Assembly (NCBI GenBank): GCA_016936415.1 | Contig: JAFGXW010000114.1 | Span: 1 to 32,908, forward strand | Length of the DNA stretch: 32,908 nucleotides | Source: Bacilli bacterium | Lineage (GTDB): Bacteria > Bacillota_I > Bacilli_A > Izemoplasmatales > Izemoplasmataceae | Direction of reading: 5' to 3' | In this document: in pieces, positions 14,666-24,200 of the stretch | Numbering within the stretch: position 1 is the first letter of the stretch | Layout of the letters: each line of letters begins with the position of its first letter | Made by a program: the position numbers and the translations under genes | Notes under the pieces: generated by a model | Told to the model about the DNA's origin: nothing | The model's input: the letters and a program-made list of their open reading frames with translations, nothing else | Databases searched by the model: none

Positions 14666-15301
14666 ATGAAGAATAATTCTTTTCTATATTTTGAAAACCC
14701 AAGGGATTTTGTTTGCTTTTTAATGAAATTTAATATTGTTAATGAGTGGAAGATTTCTTCTGGAACAATGAATGAACGTGGAGATTATATTAGTAATAAG
14801 TGGTATTGTAAGCATTTGAAAGAGAAATTCAATAATAAAAAGTTTTTTAGAAGAAGTGTTTCGGTCGGTGAAATAGTGTCTTGGATAGACAGCTTTTCGA
14901 TCATGAAAAGGGTTTTTGAAAATCTCTCATCCAATATTGAACAAGAAGAATTTGATCAACTTGAAGTTTGTTGTGAATATGTCATTCAAATGTCCAAATT
15001 GATGAGAGTAGATTACTTATTAATATTTAATAAAACCGTTTTACTTCTTGAATTTAGATTAGTTAATGATTTTGAGAAAATAAAATCAACATGGACTAAA
15101 AAGAAAACTGAATTACTAATTTATAAAGAGTTATGTGAAAACTATTTTGATAAGGAAATAAAAGTCCTAACTTTTGCATTTATAAGTCTCTATGAGTATG
15201 ATAGAAGTATTGCCAACATAGCTCATATTGATTATAATAATAATCAAGTTACTTTTCTTTCTGAATATATAAGAAGGTTTATGATTAAGAATAATTCTTA
15301 A
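14666..15301 (+). CDS. Uncharacterised protein with a possible PD-(D/E)XK-like core
   Basis: A 211-residue soluble protein that I cannot assign to a family. Residues 113-131 'MRVDYLLIFNKTVLLLEFR' have the strand-hairpin pattern D-x12-E-x-R (D116, E129), followed by a helix with K/E/Y residues ('KKTELLIYKELCENYF') and a further strand; that succession recalls restriction-endonuclease-like folds, but the usual ExK lysine is arginine, so nuclease activity is only a guess. GGTGAT precedes the ATG; TTGACT at 14614-14619 may be a -35 element with a weak -10. It lies just outside attR, next to the old tRNA terminator. The stop codon sits in a short palindrome (15284-15302). Confidence 0.6.
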   Translation: MKNNSFLYFENPRDFVCFLMKFNIVNEWKISSGTMNERGDYISNKWYCKHLKEKFNNKKFFRRSVSVGEIVSWIDSFSIMKRVFENLSSNIEQEEFDQLEVCCEYVIQMSKLMRVDYLLIFNKTVLLLEFRLVNDFEKIKSTWTKKKTELLIYKELCENYFDKEIKVLTFAFISLYEYDRSIANIAHIDYNNNQVTFLSEYIRRFMIKNNS

Positions 15302-15330
15302 TTAAAGACTATTAAACAAAACAAATTTTA

Positions 15331-15339
15331 TGTTATAAT
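15331..15339 (+). promoter_or_regulatory. Extended -10 promoter of the acyltransferase-symporter operon
   Basis: TGTTATAAT, an extended -10 with perfect TATAAT, 16 bases before the start codon; the -35 region (ATTAAA) is poor. Confidence 0.55.
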
Positions 15340-15354
15340 GGTATAGGTGATAAA

Positions 15355-16485
15355 ATGAAAATACGTAAAAGAATTTATCTAATACCACTAAAATTTATTA
15401 TCCGAAAGTATTATTTATGGGCATTTAATGTGAAGTACGAATTTGTTGATTTCGACCCGAAAAGAGAAGGACCATTCTTTTTGATTGGAAATCATGTTCT
15501 TCTATTGGATGCCTTTTTTAGTAATTTCCCTATAAATGGATATGCAATTCCAGTTACAAATTCTTTTGTTTATACAAGTCCCATTCAAAAATTTGCACTT
15601 ACAAAATTGATTGATTCAATTGTGAAGAGAAAAGGACAATCAGATATTCAAACAATTAAAGATATGAGAAGGTTTATTAAACAAGGTAAGTCGATCGCCA
15701 TTTATCCAGAGGGAAACACCTCATATTATGGGGATACTACTGAATCTATATTTACAACTGCAAAACTATTCAAGTCACAAAAAATTGATGTAATATGCTC
15801 AAAAACTAAAGGTGGCTACTTCGCTAAACCACGTTGGAGAAAATCAAGAACAAAAAAACCATATATAGAGATTTCTATGTCAACTCTTTTTACTGTAAAT
15901 GATTTGGAGAAAATGTCAGTTGAAGAGATTTTCAATAAAATGACAAGTTTTTATTACAATAATGATTATGAGTGGAATCGAATTCATCAACACAAATATA
16001 TTGGGAAGAATAGACTGTTGGGTTCACATAGAGTAATTTACGGCTGTCCGAATTGTAATTCAGTTAACACTTTAGACTCTTTTAAGGACACAATATTTTG
16101 CACTTCATGTGACATGAAAGGAACGATTAATGATTTTGGGTTTATTGAAGGGACAAAATATGACAATTTTGTTGATTGGGGAGAATTTCAAGAAAATCTA
16201 TTAAGAAGTAAATTGGATGCAAAATTAGAGTTTGAAATTGAATTTTATAAGTTTGATATGCTTGTACACAAGAAGTATAATTTGGGTAAAAAAAAGCTTA
16301 CCTACGAAAATAGTTTTTTTTACATAGATAATAAGTATGCTTTTGATATAATTAAGATTAAAGGAGAGGCATATACAGAGAGAAAAGAATTTTCATTTGA
16401 TTATCTTGAGGAGACTTATATGTTTTTTACTGAAAAACCAAAATTATTGCTAGATTTAACAAGAATAATTAAGGAGGAAAAATAA
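15355..16485 (+). CDS. PlsC-like 1-acylglycerol-3-phosphate acyltransferase with zinc ribbon
   Basis: A 376-residue glycerolipid acyltransferase-like enzyme. The catalytic NHxxxxD motif is NHVLLLD (H47, D52) and the substrate-binding motif is YPEGNTSYYG (118-125 region); the family transfers acyl chains to lysophosphatidate or related acceptors at the membrane. A zinc-ribbon follows at about 230-260 (C231-x2-C234 and C249-x2-C252), an addition not found in standard PlsC, and a C-terminal beta-rich part ends the protein. This zinc-ribbon form also occurs in other Firmicutes, but its exact acceptor is unknown. AGGTGAT precedes the ATG. The stop overlaps the next start by one base (TAATG), so it is coupled with the symporter gene. 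Confidence 0.82.
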   Translation: MKIRKRIYLIPLKFIIRKYYLWAFNVKYEFVDFDPKREGPFFLIGNHVLLLDAFFSNFPINGYAIPVTNSFVYTSPIQKFALTKLIDSIVKRKGQSDIQTIKDMRRFIKQGKSIAIYPEGNTSYYGDTTESIFTTAKLFKSQKIDVICSKTKGGYFAKPRWRKSRTKKPYIEISMSTLFTVNDLEKMSVEEIFNKMTSFYYNNDYEWNRIHQHKYIGKNRLLGSHRVIYGCPNCNSVNTLDSFKDTIFCTSCDMKGTINDFGFIEGTKYDNFVDWGEFQENLLRSKLDAKLEFEIEFYKFDMLVHKKYNLGKKKLTYENSFFYIDNKYAFDIIKIKGEAYTERKEFSFDYLEETYMFFTEKPKLLLDLTRIIKEEK

Positions 16486-17852
16486 TGTTTGAAGCTGTAC
16501 AAGATTGGGATATAATGATTTATTTCATCTATATCGGAGTGTTATTATTTATAGGGAAGATTATAAAAGAGAAATTACCATTTTTAAATAAAGTAATTAT
16601 TCCGACTGCGTTAATAGCTGGTTTTATAGGATTAATTCTTTCTAATGGCTTCTTAAATATTATTACCATTGATAGAGATGGTGTTATTAAGGATATTGTA
16701 TATCATTCTTTGGCAATTGGATTTATAGCCTTATCTTTAAAAAGAGGGGATAATAAGACTAATAAAAAAATATGGTCTACAGGTATGATTATTGTAATAA
16801 TTTATCTACTACAGGCTTTAATAGGGACAACTGTTGTTGTAGTATTTTTTAAGGATTTATTCCTTGGTGCTGGATTGTTACTTCCATTAGGATTTGGACA
16901 AGGACCAGGTCTTGCTACCAATATCGGAGATGGATTTGCTGTTGGTGTTGGGCATCTAATTGAAGGTGGAGCTTTAGGTGCTACTATTGCTTCGGTAGGG
17001 TTCTTAGTAGGGGGTATTATTGGTGTTATTGCACTAAATTATTACGCGAGAAAGAACAATTTAGTTGTTGATAAATTTCATAAAGAAAACTCAATTACCA
17101 AAGAAAAATTTGAGTTTGAGACAATTAAGGAACTTCGTGTTTTTGATGCTTTGACTGCTCAAGTTGCAATTATTTTTATCATTTATGGAGCAGTATACTT
17201 AACTTTGGTTTTTCTTGAAGGATGGTTTCTCCCTATGCTAGGAAGTATCGGAGAGACTTTTATTGGAGTAGCGCACGGTTTTAACTTTTTAATTGGGATA
17301 CTTTATGCTTTGCTTTTCAAGAAAGTGCTAGATTATTTTGAGAAAAAAGGAAAAAACATCAATTTTATCACAAATAATTATATTTTATCTAATATAAGCT
17401 CAATTGCATTTAATTTCTTGATTGCATCAGCAGTTTTGACAATTACAATTGAATCTATTAAAGAATACTATTTGTTTGTTCTAGTGTTGACTATTTTTGG
17501 TGGTATATTTACTTTCCTTGCTATTAAACTTTTAGTTTCGAAAGTATATGGAAAAGAATACCAGATACACTATTTTTTAGGATTGTTTGGGATGTTAACT
17601 GGAACTGCTTCAACTGGTTTGGCTCTTTTAAAGGGAGTTGACCAAGATTTTGAATCTCCAGTAGCTGAAGAAATGGTTGTGGGAAGTGGAACTGCAATAT
17701 CCATGGCACTTCCTTTGTTTGCTTTGTTAATGTTTCCTGGTTTGGCAATCACTTCAGGGAATAATATTTTTAATTTACTGGTATTCATAGTTCCCGCTGT
17801 ATATATGTTGATATTACTGACAGTATTGTTATTTATAAATAGAAAGAAATAA
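16485..17852 (+). CDS. Sodium/glutamate symporter-like (GltS family) transporter
   Basis: A 455-residue integral membrane protein with about 11-12 hydrophobic helices. The glycine-rich loop 'GFGQGPGLATNIGDGFAVG' (about 138-158) and the matching loop in the second half 'LTGTASTGLALLKGVDQDF' (about 369-387) are the re-entrant, inverted-repeat signatures of GltS-type carriers. Such proteins import glutamate with Na+, although the substrate of this member may differ. Translation is coupled to the acyltransferase (start overlaps the stop; AAGGAGG 9 bases upstream). No strong terminator follows; the purine regulon promoter starts 24 bases after the stop. Confidence 0.8.
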   Translation: MFEAVQDWDIMIYFIYIGVLLFIGKIIKEKLPFLNKVIIPTALIAGFIGLILSNGFLNIITIDRDGVIKDIVYHSLAIGFIALSLKRGDNKTNKKIWSTGMIIVIIYLLQALIGTTVVVVFFKDLFLGAGLLLPLGFGQGPGLATNIGDGFAVGVGHLIEGGALGATIASVGFLVGGIIGVIALNYYARKNNLVVDKFHKENSITKEKFEFETIKELRVFDALTAQVAIIFIIYGAVYLTLVFLEGWFLPMLGSIGETFIGVAHGFNFLIGILYALLFKKVLDYFEKKGKNINFITNNYILSNISSIAFNFLIASAVLTITIESIKEYYLFVLVLTIFGGIFTFLAIKLLVSKVYGKEYQIHYFLGLFGMLTGTASTGLALLKGVDQDFESPVAEEMVVGSGTAISMALPLFALLMFPGLAITSGNNIFNLLVFIVPAVYMLILLTVLLFINRKK

Positions 17853-17875
17853 TTTGTAATATCTTTATGTTGTCA

Positions 17876-17904
17876 TTGTAATAGTCATTTACATTTGATA
17901 TAAT
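17876..17904 (+). promoter_or_regulatory. Promoter of the guaB-pur operon
   Basis: TTGTAA (17876-17881), 17-base spacer, extended -10 TGATATAAT ending at 17904. The transcript would begin just before the riboswitch P1 stem. Confidence 0.7.
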
Positions 17905-17914
17905 TAGGCGAAAA

Positions 17915-17981
17915 CACGTATAATAGCTTTAATAAGGAAAGCAAGTTTCTACCCTATACCGTAAAATATAGGACTACGTGA
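17915..17981 (+). ncRNA. Purine riboswitch 1, guanine class
   Basis: Three-way junction aptamer: P1 CACGTA (17915-17920) with TACGTG (17975-17980), P2 GCTTT/AAAGC, P3 CCTATA/TATAGG, and the conserved TATAAT, GTTTCTACC and CCGTAAA segments. The specificity base in GGACTA is C (equivalent of xpt C74), hence guanine or hypoxanthine rather than adenine. Located upstream of guaB. Confidence 0.95.
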
Positions 17982-18001
17982 AGTTACACCATTAGAAATA
18001 T

Positions 18002-18035
18002 AATGGGTTTCTTTACGTTGGTAAAGGGGCCCATT
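18002..18035 (+). terminator. Expression platform of riboswitch 1
   Basis: A 15-bp hairpin (AATGGG..CCCATT with three central G-T pairs) followed by TTT. Its 5' arm includes CTTTACGT (18011-18018), which can instead pair with ACGTGAAG (17976-17983), the 3' strand of P1 and following bases. Ligand-bound P1 frees the terminator; ligand-free RNA forms this antiterminator, so guanine turns guaB off. Confidence 0.85.
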
Positions 18036-18057
18036 TTAATATTTTAGGAGGTAATTT

Positions 18058-19530
18058 ATGTCAAATTTACATGGTAAATTGTTGTATGATGGAATCACTT
18101 TTGATGATGTACTACTGATTCCTCAAAAATCGGAAGTATTGCCGAACGAGGTTGAATTAGGAACTTATTTGACGCCAAATATAAAATTAAATATTCCTAT
18201 TGTTTCTGCTGCAATGGATACAGTAACTGAAGCTAAATTGGCTATTGCACTAGCAAGACAAGGGGGAATAGGATTTATACATAAGAATATGTCAATTGAA
18301 GATCAATCATCTCAAGTAGATTATGTGAAGAGAAGTGAAAGTGGTATGATAACACACCCAATCACATTGAATAAAGAAAACACAGTCAGAGATGCAGAAA
18401 ACATTTTAGCTACTTATAGAATTTCAGGATTGCCTGTTGTTACAAATGACAATACTCTAATTGGGATTGTTACGAACCGTGATATGAAGTATAGAAATCT
18501 CGATAATACTCCAATATCTGAAATTATGACGTATAAGAATTTAATCACCGCTCCTGTTGGCACCAGTCTAGAGGTAGCGAAAAAAATATTATTAGATAAT
18601 AGAATAGAGAAACTTCCAATAGTAGATGAAAATTATAAATTAAAAGGGTTAATCACCATTAAAGATATTGATAATGTAGTAAATTATCCAAATGCATGTA
18701 AAGATTCTAAAGGTAGGTTGCGATGTGGAGCTGCAGTTGGAGTTGGAGAAGATTCTTTACTTAGAGTGGATGCTCTTTTTAATGCAGGTGTTGATGTTAT
18801 TACAGTTGATAGTGCACATGGGCATTCTAAAGGTGTAATAGAAATGGTAAGGAAAATTAGAGCACAATATCCAACATTAGATATAGTGGCAGGAAATATC
18901 GTAACAAAAGAAGCTGCAAAAGAACTTGTTGAAGCAGGAGCTAATGCAGTAAAGGTTGGTGTTGGGCCAGGGTCTATTTGTACTACAAGAGTCATAGCTG
19001 GAGTGGGTGTTCCACAAATTTCTGCAATAAATGAAGTATTTGAATACATTAAAAATGTTAATGCCTGTCTAATTGCAGATGGAGGAATAAAATATAGCGG
19101 AGATATTACAAAAGCAATCGCAGCTGGAGCTCACTCAGTAATGATTGGCTCATTATTAGCTGGAACAAAAGAGTCTCCAGGAGAAGAAATAATATTTCAA
19201 GGAAGAAGATTTAAAACATATGTTGGTATGGGATCATTGGCAGCAATGAAACGTGGTTCAAGTGATAGATATTTTCAAAAAGGTAACGGAGAAACCAAAA
19301 AACTTGTACCGGAAGGAATTGAAGGAAGAGTTCCATATAATGGAGAACTATCTGATATAGTTTACCAATTAGTAGGGGGCTTACGTTCTGGAATGGGGTA
19401 CTGTGGGACAAAAACAATTGATGATCTTATGAGAAATGGGAAGTTTGTTAAAATCACTAGTGCCGGATTGTCAGAGTCACATCCTCATGATGTTCATATC
19501 ACCAAAGAAGCACCGAATTATTCAAAATAA
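18058..19530 (+). CDS. guaB: Inosine-5'-monophosphate dehydrogenase
   Basis: A 490-residue IMPDH: oxidises IMP to XMP with NAD+, the committed step to GMP. The TIM-barrel carries the substrate/active-site loop GPGSICTTR with catalytic C308; two CBS domains (about 92-205) are inserted in the barrel; flap and IMP-binding residues follow (GMGSLAAM, 'EGIEGRVPYNG'). Normal full length. AGGAGG stands 8 bases before the ATG and just after the riboswitch terminator, so both transcription and possibly ribosome access depend on it. The stop is only 5 bases before the second riboswitch, so the pur genes downstream are most likely reached by read-through from this gene. Confidence 0.98.
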   Translation: MSNLHGKLLYDGITFDDVLLIPQKSEVLPNEVELGTYLTPNIKLNIPIVSAAMDTVTEAKLAIALARQGGIGFIHKNMSIEDQSSQVDYVKRSESGMITHPITLNKENTVRDAENILATYRISGLPVVTNDNTLIGIVTNRDMKYRNLDNTPISEIMTYKNLITAPVGTSLEVAKKILLDNRIEKLPIVDENYKLKGLITIKDIDNVVNYPNACKDSKGRLRCGAAVGVGEDSLLRVDALFNAGVDVITVDSAHGHSKGVIEMVRKIRAQYPTLDIVAGNIVTKEAAKELVEAGANAVKVGVGPGSICTTRVIAGVGVPQISAINEVFEYIKNVNACLIADGGIKYSGDITKAIAAGAHSVMIGSLLAGTKESPGEEIIFQGRRFKTYVGMGSLAAMKRGSSDRYFQKGNGETKKLVPEGIEGRVPYNGELSDIVYQLVGGLRSGMGYCGTKTIDDLMRNGKFVKITSAGLSESHPHDVHITKEAPNYSK

Positions 19531-19535
19531 ATAAC

Positions 19536-19600
19536 TGCGTATAATAGCTTTAATATGGTAAGCAAGTTTCTACCCTAAACCGTAAATTTAGGACTACGCA
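19536..19600 (+). ncRNA. Purine riboswitch 2, guanine class
   Basis: P1 TGCGTA (19536-19541) with TACGCA (19595-19600), same core as riboswitch 1 (conserved TATAAT, GTTTCTACC, CCGTAAA; GGACTA with C at the specificity position). Nearly the same sequence throughout the core; P1 and P3 differ with covarying changes. Confidence 0.95.
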
Positions 19601-19622
19601 AAGAGAATTCATTATAGAATAT

Positions 19623-19653
19623 AATGAGATTTTTCTTTGTGAAAAATCTCATT
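19623..19653 (+). terminator. Expression platform of riboswitch 2
   Basis: 13-bp hairpin: AATGAGATTTTTC with GAAAAATCTCATT, followed by a T run, 12 bases before the purE ribosome binding site. CTTTGTG in its loop side can pair with CGCAAAG (P1 3' strand), giving the alternative antiterminator. Confidence 0.85.
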
Positions 19654-19677
19654 TTTAATTTATTAAGGAGGATTAAT

Positions 19678-20157
19678 ATGAATAAAATTGCTGTAATTAT
19701 GGGTTCAAAGAGTGATTGGGAAGTGATGAAACAAGCATGTGTAATACTGGAAGAGTTTGATATACCTTATTCAAGAGAAGTTGTTAGTGCACATCGTACT
19801 CCAGAAAAATTATATGCATATTCGAAAAACGCAAAGAAAATTGGAATTGAAGTAATTATTGCTGGAGCTGGAGGGGCAGCTCATTTGCCCGGGATGGTAG
19901 CCTCTTTGACGACACTGCCTGTTATTGGAGTACCTATAAAAACATCAAAATTGGATGGACTTGACTCATTATTATCTATTGTTCAAATGCCTCCAGGTGT
20001 ACCAGTTGCAACGATGGCAATTGATGGAGCTAAAAACGCTGCACTGTTCGCTATATCAATACTATCGACTTATGATGAAAATATAGCAATAAAGCTGGAA
20101 GAATACCGTGAGAAACAAACCAATAGTGTCTTAGATGATAGAAAGCTAGTATTGTAA
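19678..20157 (+). CDS. purE: N5-carboxyaminoimidazole ribonucleotide mutase (PurE, class I)
   Basis: A 159-residue PurE that rearranges N5-CAIR to CAIR. Motifs: MGSKSDW (8-14), SAHRTP with H39, and [11 protein letters not shown] with catalytic H69. The presence of purK next to it agrees with class I (mutase) chemistry. The start at 19678 follows AAGGAGGATTAAT; an upstream in-frame ATG at 19624 lies inside the riboswitch terminator and is not used. The stop overlaps the purK ATG by one base (TAATG). Confidence 0.97.
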   Translation: MNKIAVIMGSKSDWEVMKQACVILEEFDIPYSREVVSAHRTPEKLYAYSKNAKKIGIEVIIAGAGGAAHLPGMVASLTTLPVIGVPIKTSKLDGLDSLLSIVQMPPGVPVATMAIDGAKNAALFAISILSTYDENIAIKLEEYREKQTNSVLDDRKLVL

Positions 20158-21206
20158 TGAAAATTGGAATTATAGGAGGAGGGCAACTAGGACTCATGAT
20201 TGCCCAGGCAGCAAAAGAGTTAGGGCATATCATATATTCCCTAGACTCAAATGACGAATGTCCTATAAAAAGTGTGACTGATTATCATATTGTTGCTGCT
20301 TTTGATGATGTTAATGCCATAAACGAGTTAATTAAAATTTCTGACGTTGTGACCTATGAATTTGAGAATATTATTTTAGATAAAATTATAGATTCTGAGA
20401 AGAAAATCATTCAAGGACTAAAAGCATTAAAGATCTCACAAAACAGATTGTTGGAAAAAGACACAATAGCTAAGATGAATATAAAAACACCAAAGTATAC
20501 GTCATTTGAAATGAAAAAGAAGATGAAATACCCATCAATAGTTAAATCTAAAACAGGTGGCTATGATGGCAAAAATCAATATATAATTAAAAGCGACCAA
20601 GATATTGACCGAATACAAATTGACAATCCTGAAAATTATATTATTGAAGAGTATATTAATTTTGATTATGAGATATCTGTATTGTGTACTCGTGATATTT
20701 TTAATACAACAGTTGTATTTCCAATACCAATCAATCATCATAAAAATGGAATCTTATTTACATCAATAGTTGATGGGAGTATTCCAAAAGAAATAATTGA
20801 TAAAGCAGTTGAAAAATCAAGAACTATAGTTGAAAAACTGGATTATGTTGGAACTATGGCCATAGAATATTTCGTTGTAGGTAACGATATTTTGTTTAAT
20901 GAGTTTGCGCCAAGACCACACAACTCTGGACATTATACAATTGAGGCTTGCAATGTATCACAGTTTCATAATCATGTTTTAGCAATAACGGGAAATCCTA
21001 TTATTGAGCCAATATTAGTACATAAATCAATCATGCTAAATATTCTTGGGCAAAATCTATGTTACATTAAAAACTCGTATAATTATGATGAAGCGTATCT
21101 ACACTTGTATGGTAAAAAAGAATACAACAATAATAGAAAGATTGGTCACATTACAATCATAGCTGAGAATAATTTGTCCATTTTAGATGAAATAACTAAG
21201 GAGTAA
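20157..21206 (+). CDS. purK: N5-carboxyaminoimidazole ribonucleotide synthetase
   Basis: A 349-residue ATP-grasp enzyme that makes N5-CAIR from AIR, ATP and bicarbonate. It opens with the dinucleotide-like loop IGGGQLGLM, continues with the ATP-grasp segment 'KTGGYDGKNQ' and the metal/ATP segment 'FNEFAPRPHNSGHYT'. Length is slightly short for the family but all motifs are intact. Translationally coupled to purE and followed after 2 bases by purL. Supplies the substrate of PurE. Confidence 0.95.
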   Translation: MKIGIIGGGQLGLMIAQAAKELGHIIYSLDSNDECPIKSVTDYHIVAAFDDVNAINELIKISDVVTYEFENIILDKIIDSEKKIIQGLKALKISQNRLLEKDTIAKMNIKTPKYTSFEMKKKMKYPSIVKSKTGGYDGKNQYIIKSDQDIDRIQIDNPENYIIEEYINFDYEISVLCTRDIFNTTVVFPIPINHHKNGILFTSIVDGSIPKEIIDKAVEKSRTIVEKLDYVGTMAIEYFVVGNDILFNEFAPRPHNSGHYTIEACNVSQFHNHVLAITGNPIIEPILVHKSIMLNILGQNLCYIKNSYNYDEAYLHLYGKKEYNNNRKIGHITIIAENNLSILDEITKE

Positions 21207-21208
21207 TT

Positions 21209-24200
21209 ATGAAAAAAATGAGGCTGTTTGTAGAGAGAAAACCTGAGTTTAATATAGAAGCAAATGAGTTAATTAATGATTTATTTTTGAACTTGGATAT
21301 TCACTTATTGAGTTTAAGATATTTTGTTGTATATGATATATTTGATATTGACCAAGAGATTTTAGAGTTGGCGATTAACACTGTTTTTTCAGAGCCAAAC
21401 AAAGATATTGTCACAAATAAAATTGACGATACTTCCAACTATATTTCATATGAGTATATTCCTGGACAGTTCGACCAGCGTGCAGACTCAGCTGAACAAT
21501 GCTTAAAAATTTTATCACCTCATTCAAACACTCATGTAAGAAGTGGTGTTGTGATAACTTTTACTGAAAAAATTACAGACGAAAGTATCAAGTACATAAA
21601 AAAATTCTTAATAAACAAAGTAGAAGCTAGAGAAAAAGATTTATCAGTTTTAAATATTGAATTGCATAACGTACCAAATTGTATTGATACTATCGAGGAT
21701 TTTCAAAAGATGAGTATTGATAAACTCCAAAAACTCCGAATTGATATGAAACTGGCAATGTCAATTGATGATCTAGTGTTTGTTCAAAAGTATTTTATGG
21801 AAACAGAGTCTAGAAATCCATTTGAAACTGAAATCAGAGTGTTGGATACTTATTGGAGTGATCATTGTAGACATACAACTTTTGAAACTCAAATTGAAAA
21901 TGTCACATTTGATAATGATGAGATAAATTATCAAATTGAGCAATCATATAACAGATATTTGAAGATAAGATCAAAATTAAATAGGATGAATAAACCAATA
22001 ACGCTAATGGATATTGCAACAATAAACGCAAAGTACGAATTCAGCAATAATAACTTAAATGATTTAGAAGTGAGTGACGAAGTAAATGCGGCGAGCATAT
22101 TTATTGATGTTGATGTTAATGGGATTGATGAAAGATGGTTATTGATGTTTAAGAATGAAACGCATAATCATCCTACCGAGATTGAACCTTTTGGAGGAGC
22201 ATCAACATGTATTGGAGGTGCGATTAGAGACCCTTTGAGTGGAAGAAGTTATGTTTACTCAGCAATGCGAGTTACTGGAGCAGGGGATATTAATCAATCA
22301 ATAAAGGACACAATTGAAGGCAAGTTAGCCCAAAAGATTATTTCTAAACAAGCAGCACATGGATATTCATCGTATGGAAATCAAATTGGGTTAGCAACAA
22401 CTTTTGTGCGTGAATATCATCACGAAGGATTTATGGCCAAAAGAATGGAAATTGGTGCAGTAATCGGGGCCGTTAAAGCGTCTAATGTAAGAAGAGAGAC
22501 ACCTCAAACAGGTGACATTATTATTATGTTTGGTGGTAAAACTGGAAGAGATGGTATTGGTGGAGCAACTGGCTCTTCTAAATCTCATGACAATAATTCA
22601 CTGGAAGATTCCGGGGCAGAAGTTCAAAAAGGAAATGCTCCCGAAGAAAGAAAAATACAGAGGTTATTTCGTAATCCTGAAGTTACTCAACTAATCAAGA
22701 AGTCAAATGATTTTGGTGCAGGAGGAGTTTGTGTAGCCATCGGGGAATTGGCTGATGGTATAGAAATTGATTTAGATGTAATTCAAACAAAATATGAGGG
22801 AATGAATGGCACAGAACTTGCAATCAGTGAATCTCAAGAAAGAATGGCGGTAGTAATATCTCCAAAAGATGCTGATAAGTTTATGCATTTTTGTCATCAA
22901 GAAAATATTGATGCTGTACAAATTGGAAAAGTAACTGATCAAAATCGATTGATTATGAAATGGAAAAATCAAATAATTTGTAACATCTCTAGAGATTTTA
23001 TTAATACATCGGGAGTAAGACAACATACAAATGTAAAGTTCGGATTGTTGTCCAAAAAATCACCTTTCATAAAAGAATACCATGAGGATAATATCGTTAA
23101 GCAAATTCACACTATCCTAGAAGATCCGAATGTTGCTGAAAAAAAAGGATTAGTAGAAATGTTTGATTCAACAATAGGGAAGACTACAGTACTCGCCCCC
23201 TATGGAGGAAAATATCAGTTAACCAAGACACAAACCAGTGTTCATAAAATCCCCGTTAAAAATAAATCAACTTCAACAGTTAGTATGATGGCATGTGGAT
23301 ATAACCCATATATCTCTGAATGGAGTCCATATCATGGTTCAATGATTTCAATTATTGAATCAATGTCTAAAATCGTGGCTTCAGGAGGAGATTTTAAAAA
23401 AATATATTTCACTTTTCAAGAATATTTTGAAAAAATGACTGATGAATTATCCTGGTCAAAACCTCTTGCTTCATTACTCGGTGCTATGGAAACATTATAT
23501 CAATTCTCACTTGCAGCAATAGGTGGAAAAGACTCAATGAGTGGGACGTATCAAAATCTTTCAGTACCACCTACACTAGTGTCTTTTGCTGTAACGACAA
23601 ATAAAATATATAATATTATTTCACCTGAGTTTAAACTTCAAAATTCATATATTTATATAATTAAACACAATTATAAAGAACTATATCTTCCGAATTTTGA
23701 AGATTTAAAAAGAAATTATAGTTTTATACATGAACATATCAAAAGTCAAGCAATTGTCAGTGCTTATGCGCTTGATTATGGAGGCTTAATAGAAGCATTA
23801 ATTAAACCAACATTTGGTAATAAAATTGGTATTAGTGTTTCAACAAACCTTTCATTATTTGACTTTGATTATGGATCAATAATAGTTGAATCGAAAAAAA
23901 TTCTAAATGACAAAAATGCAATTCTAATTGGAAAAACAAACAGTAGTAGTTCGATTGAAATTAATGGAATTATATTATCTATCGAAGAATGTATTTCTAA
24001 GAATTTTGGATATTACGACAAAGTATTTCCAATACTCCATAATGATAACAGGTTTCTTAAAAACGAGATTTCAAAGCATAGTAAATATAAACACTTCACT
24101 AGAAATCCAGTTGATATTGTCAACGTATTAATACCAATATTTCCAGGAACGAATTGTGAATATGATACAGAATCATCCTTTAGCAAATACGGTGCAAATA

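Noticed and set aside
18684-19049. 121-codon open frame antisense to guaB
   Set aside because: Shadow frame of a highly conserved enzyme gene; no independent start signal.
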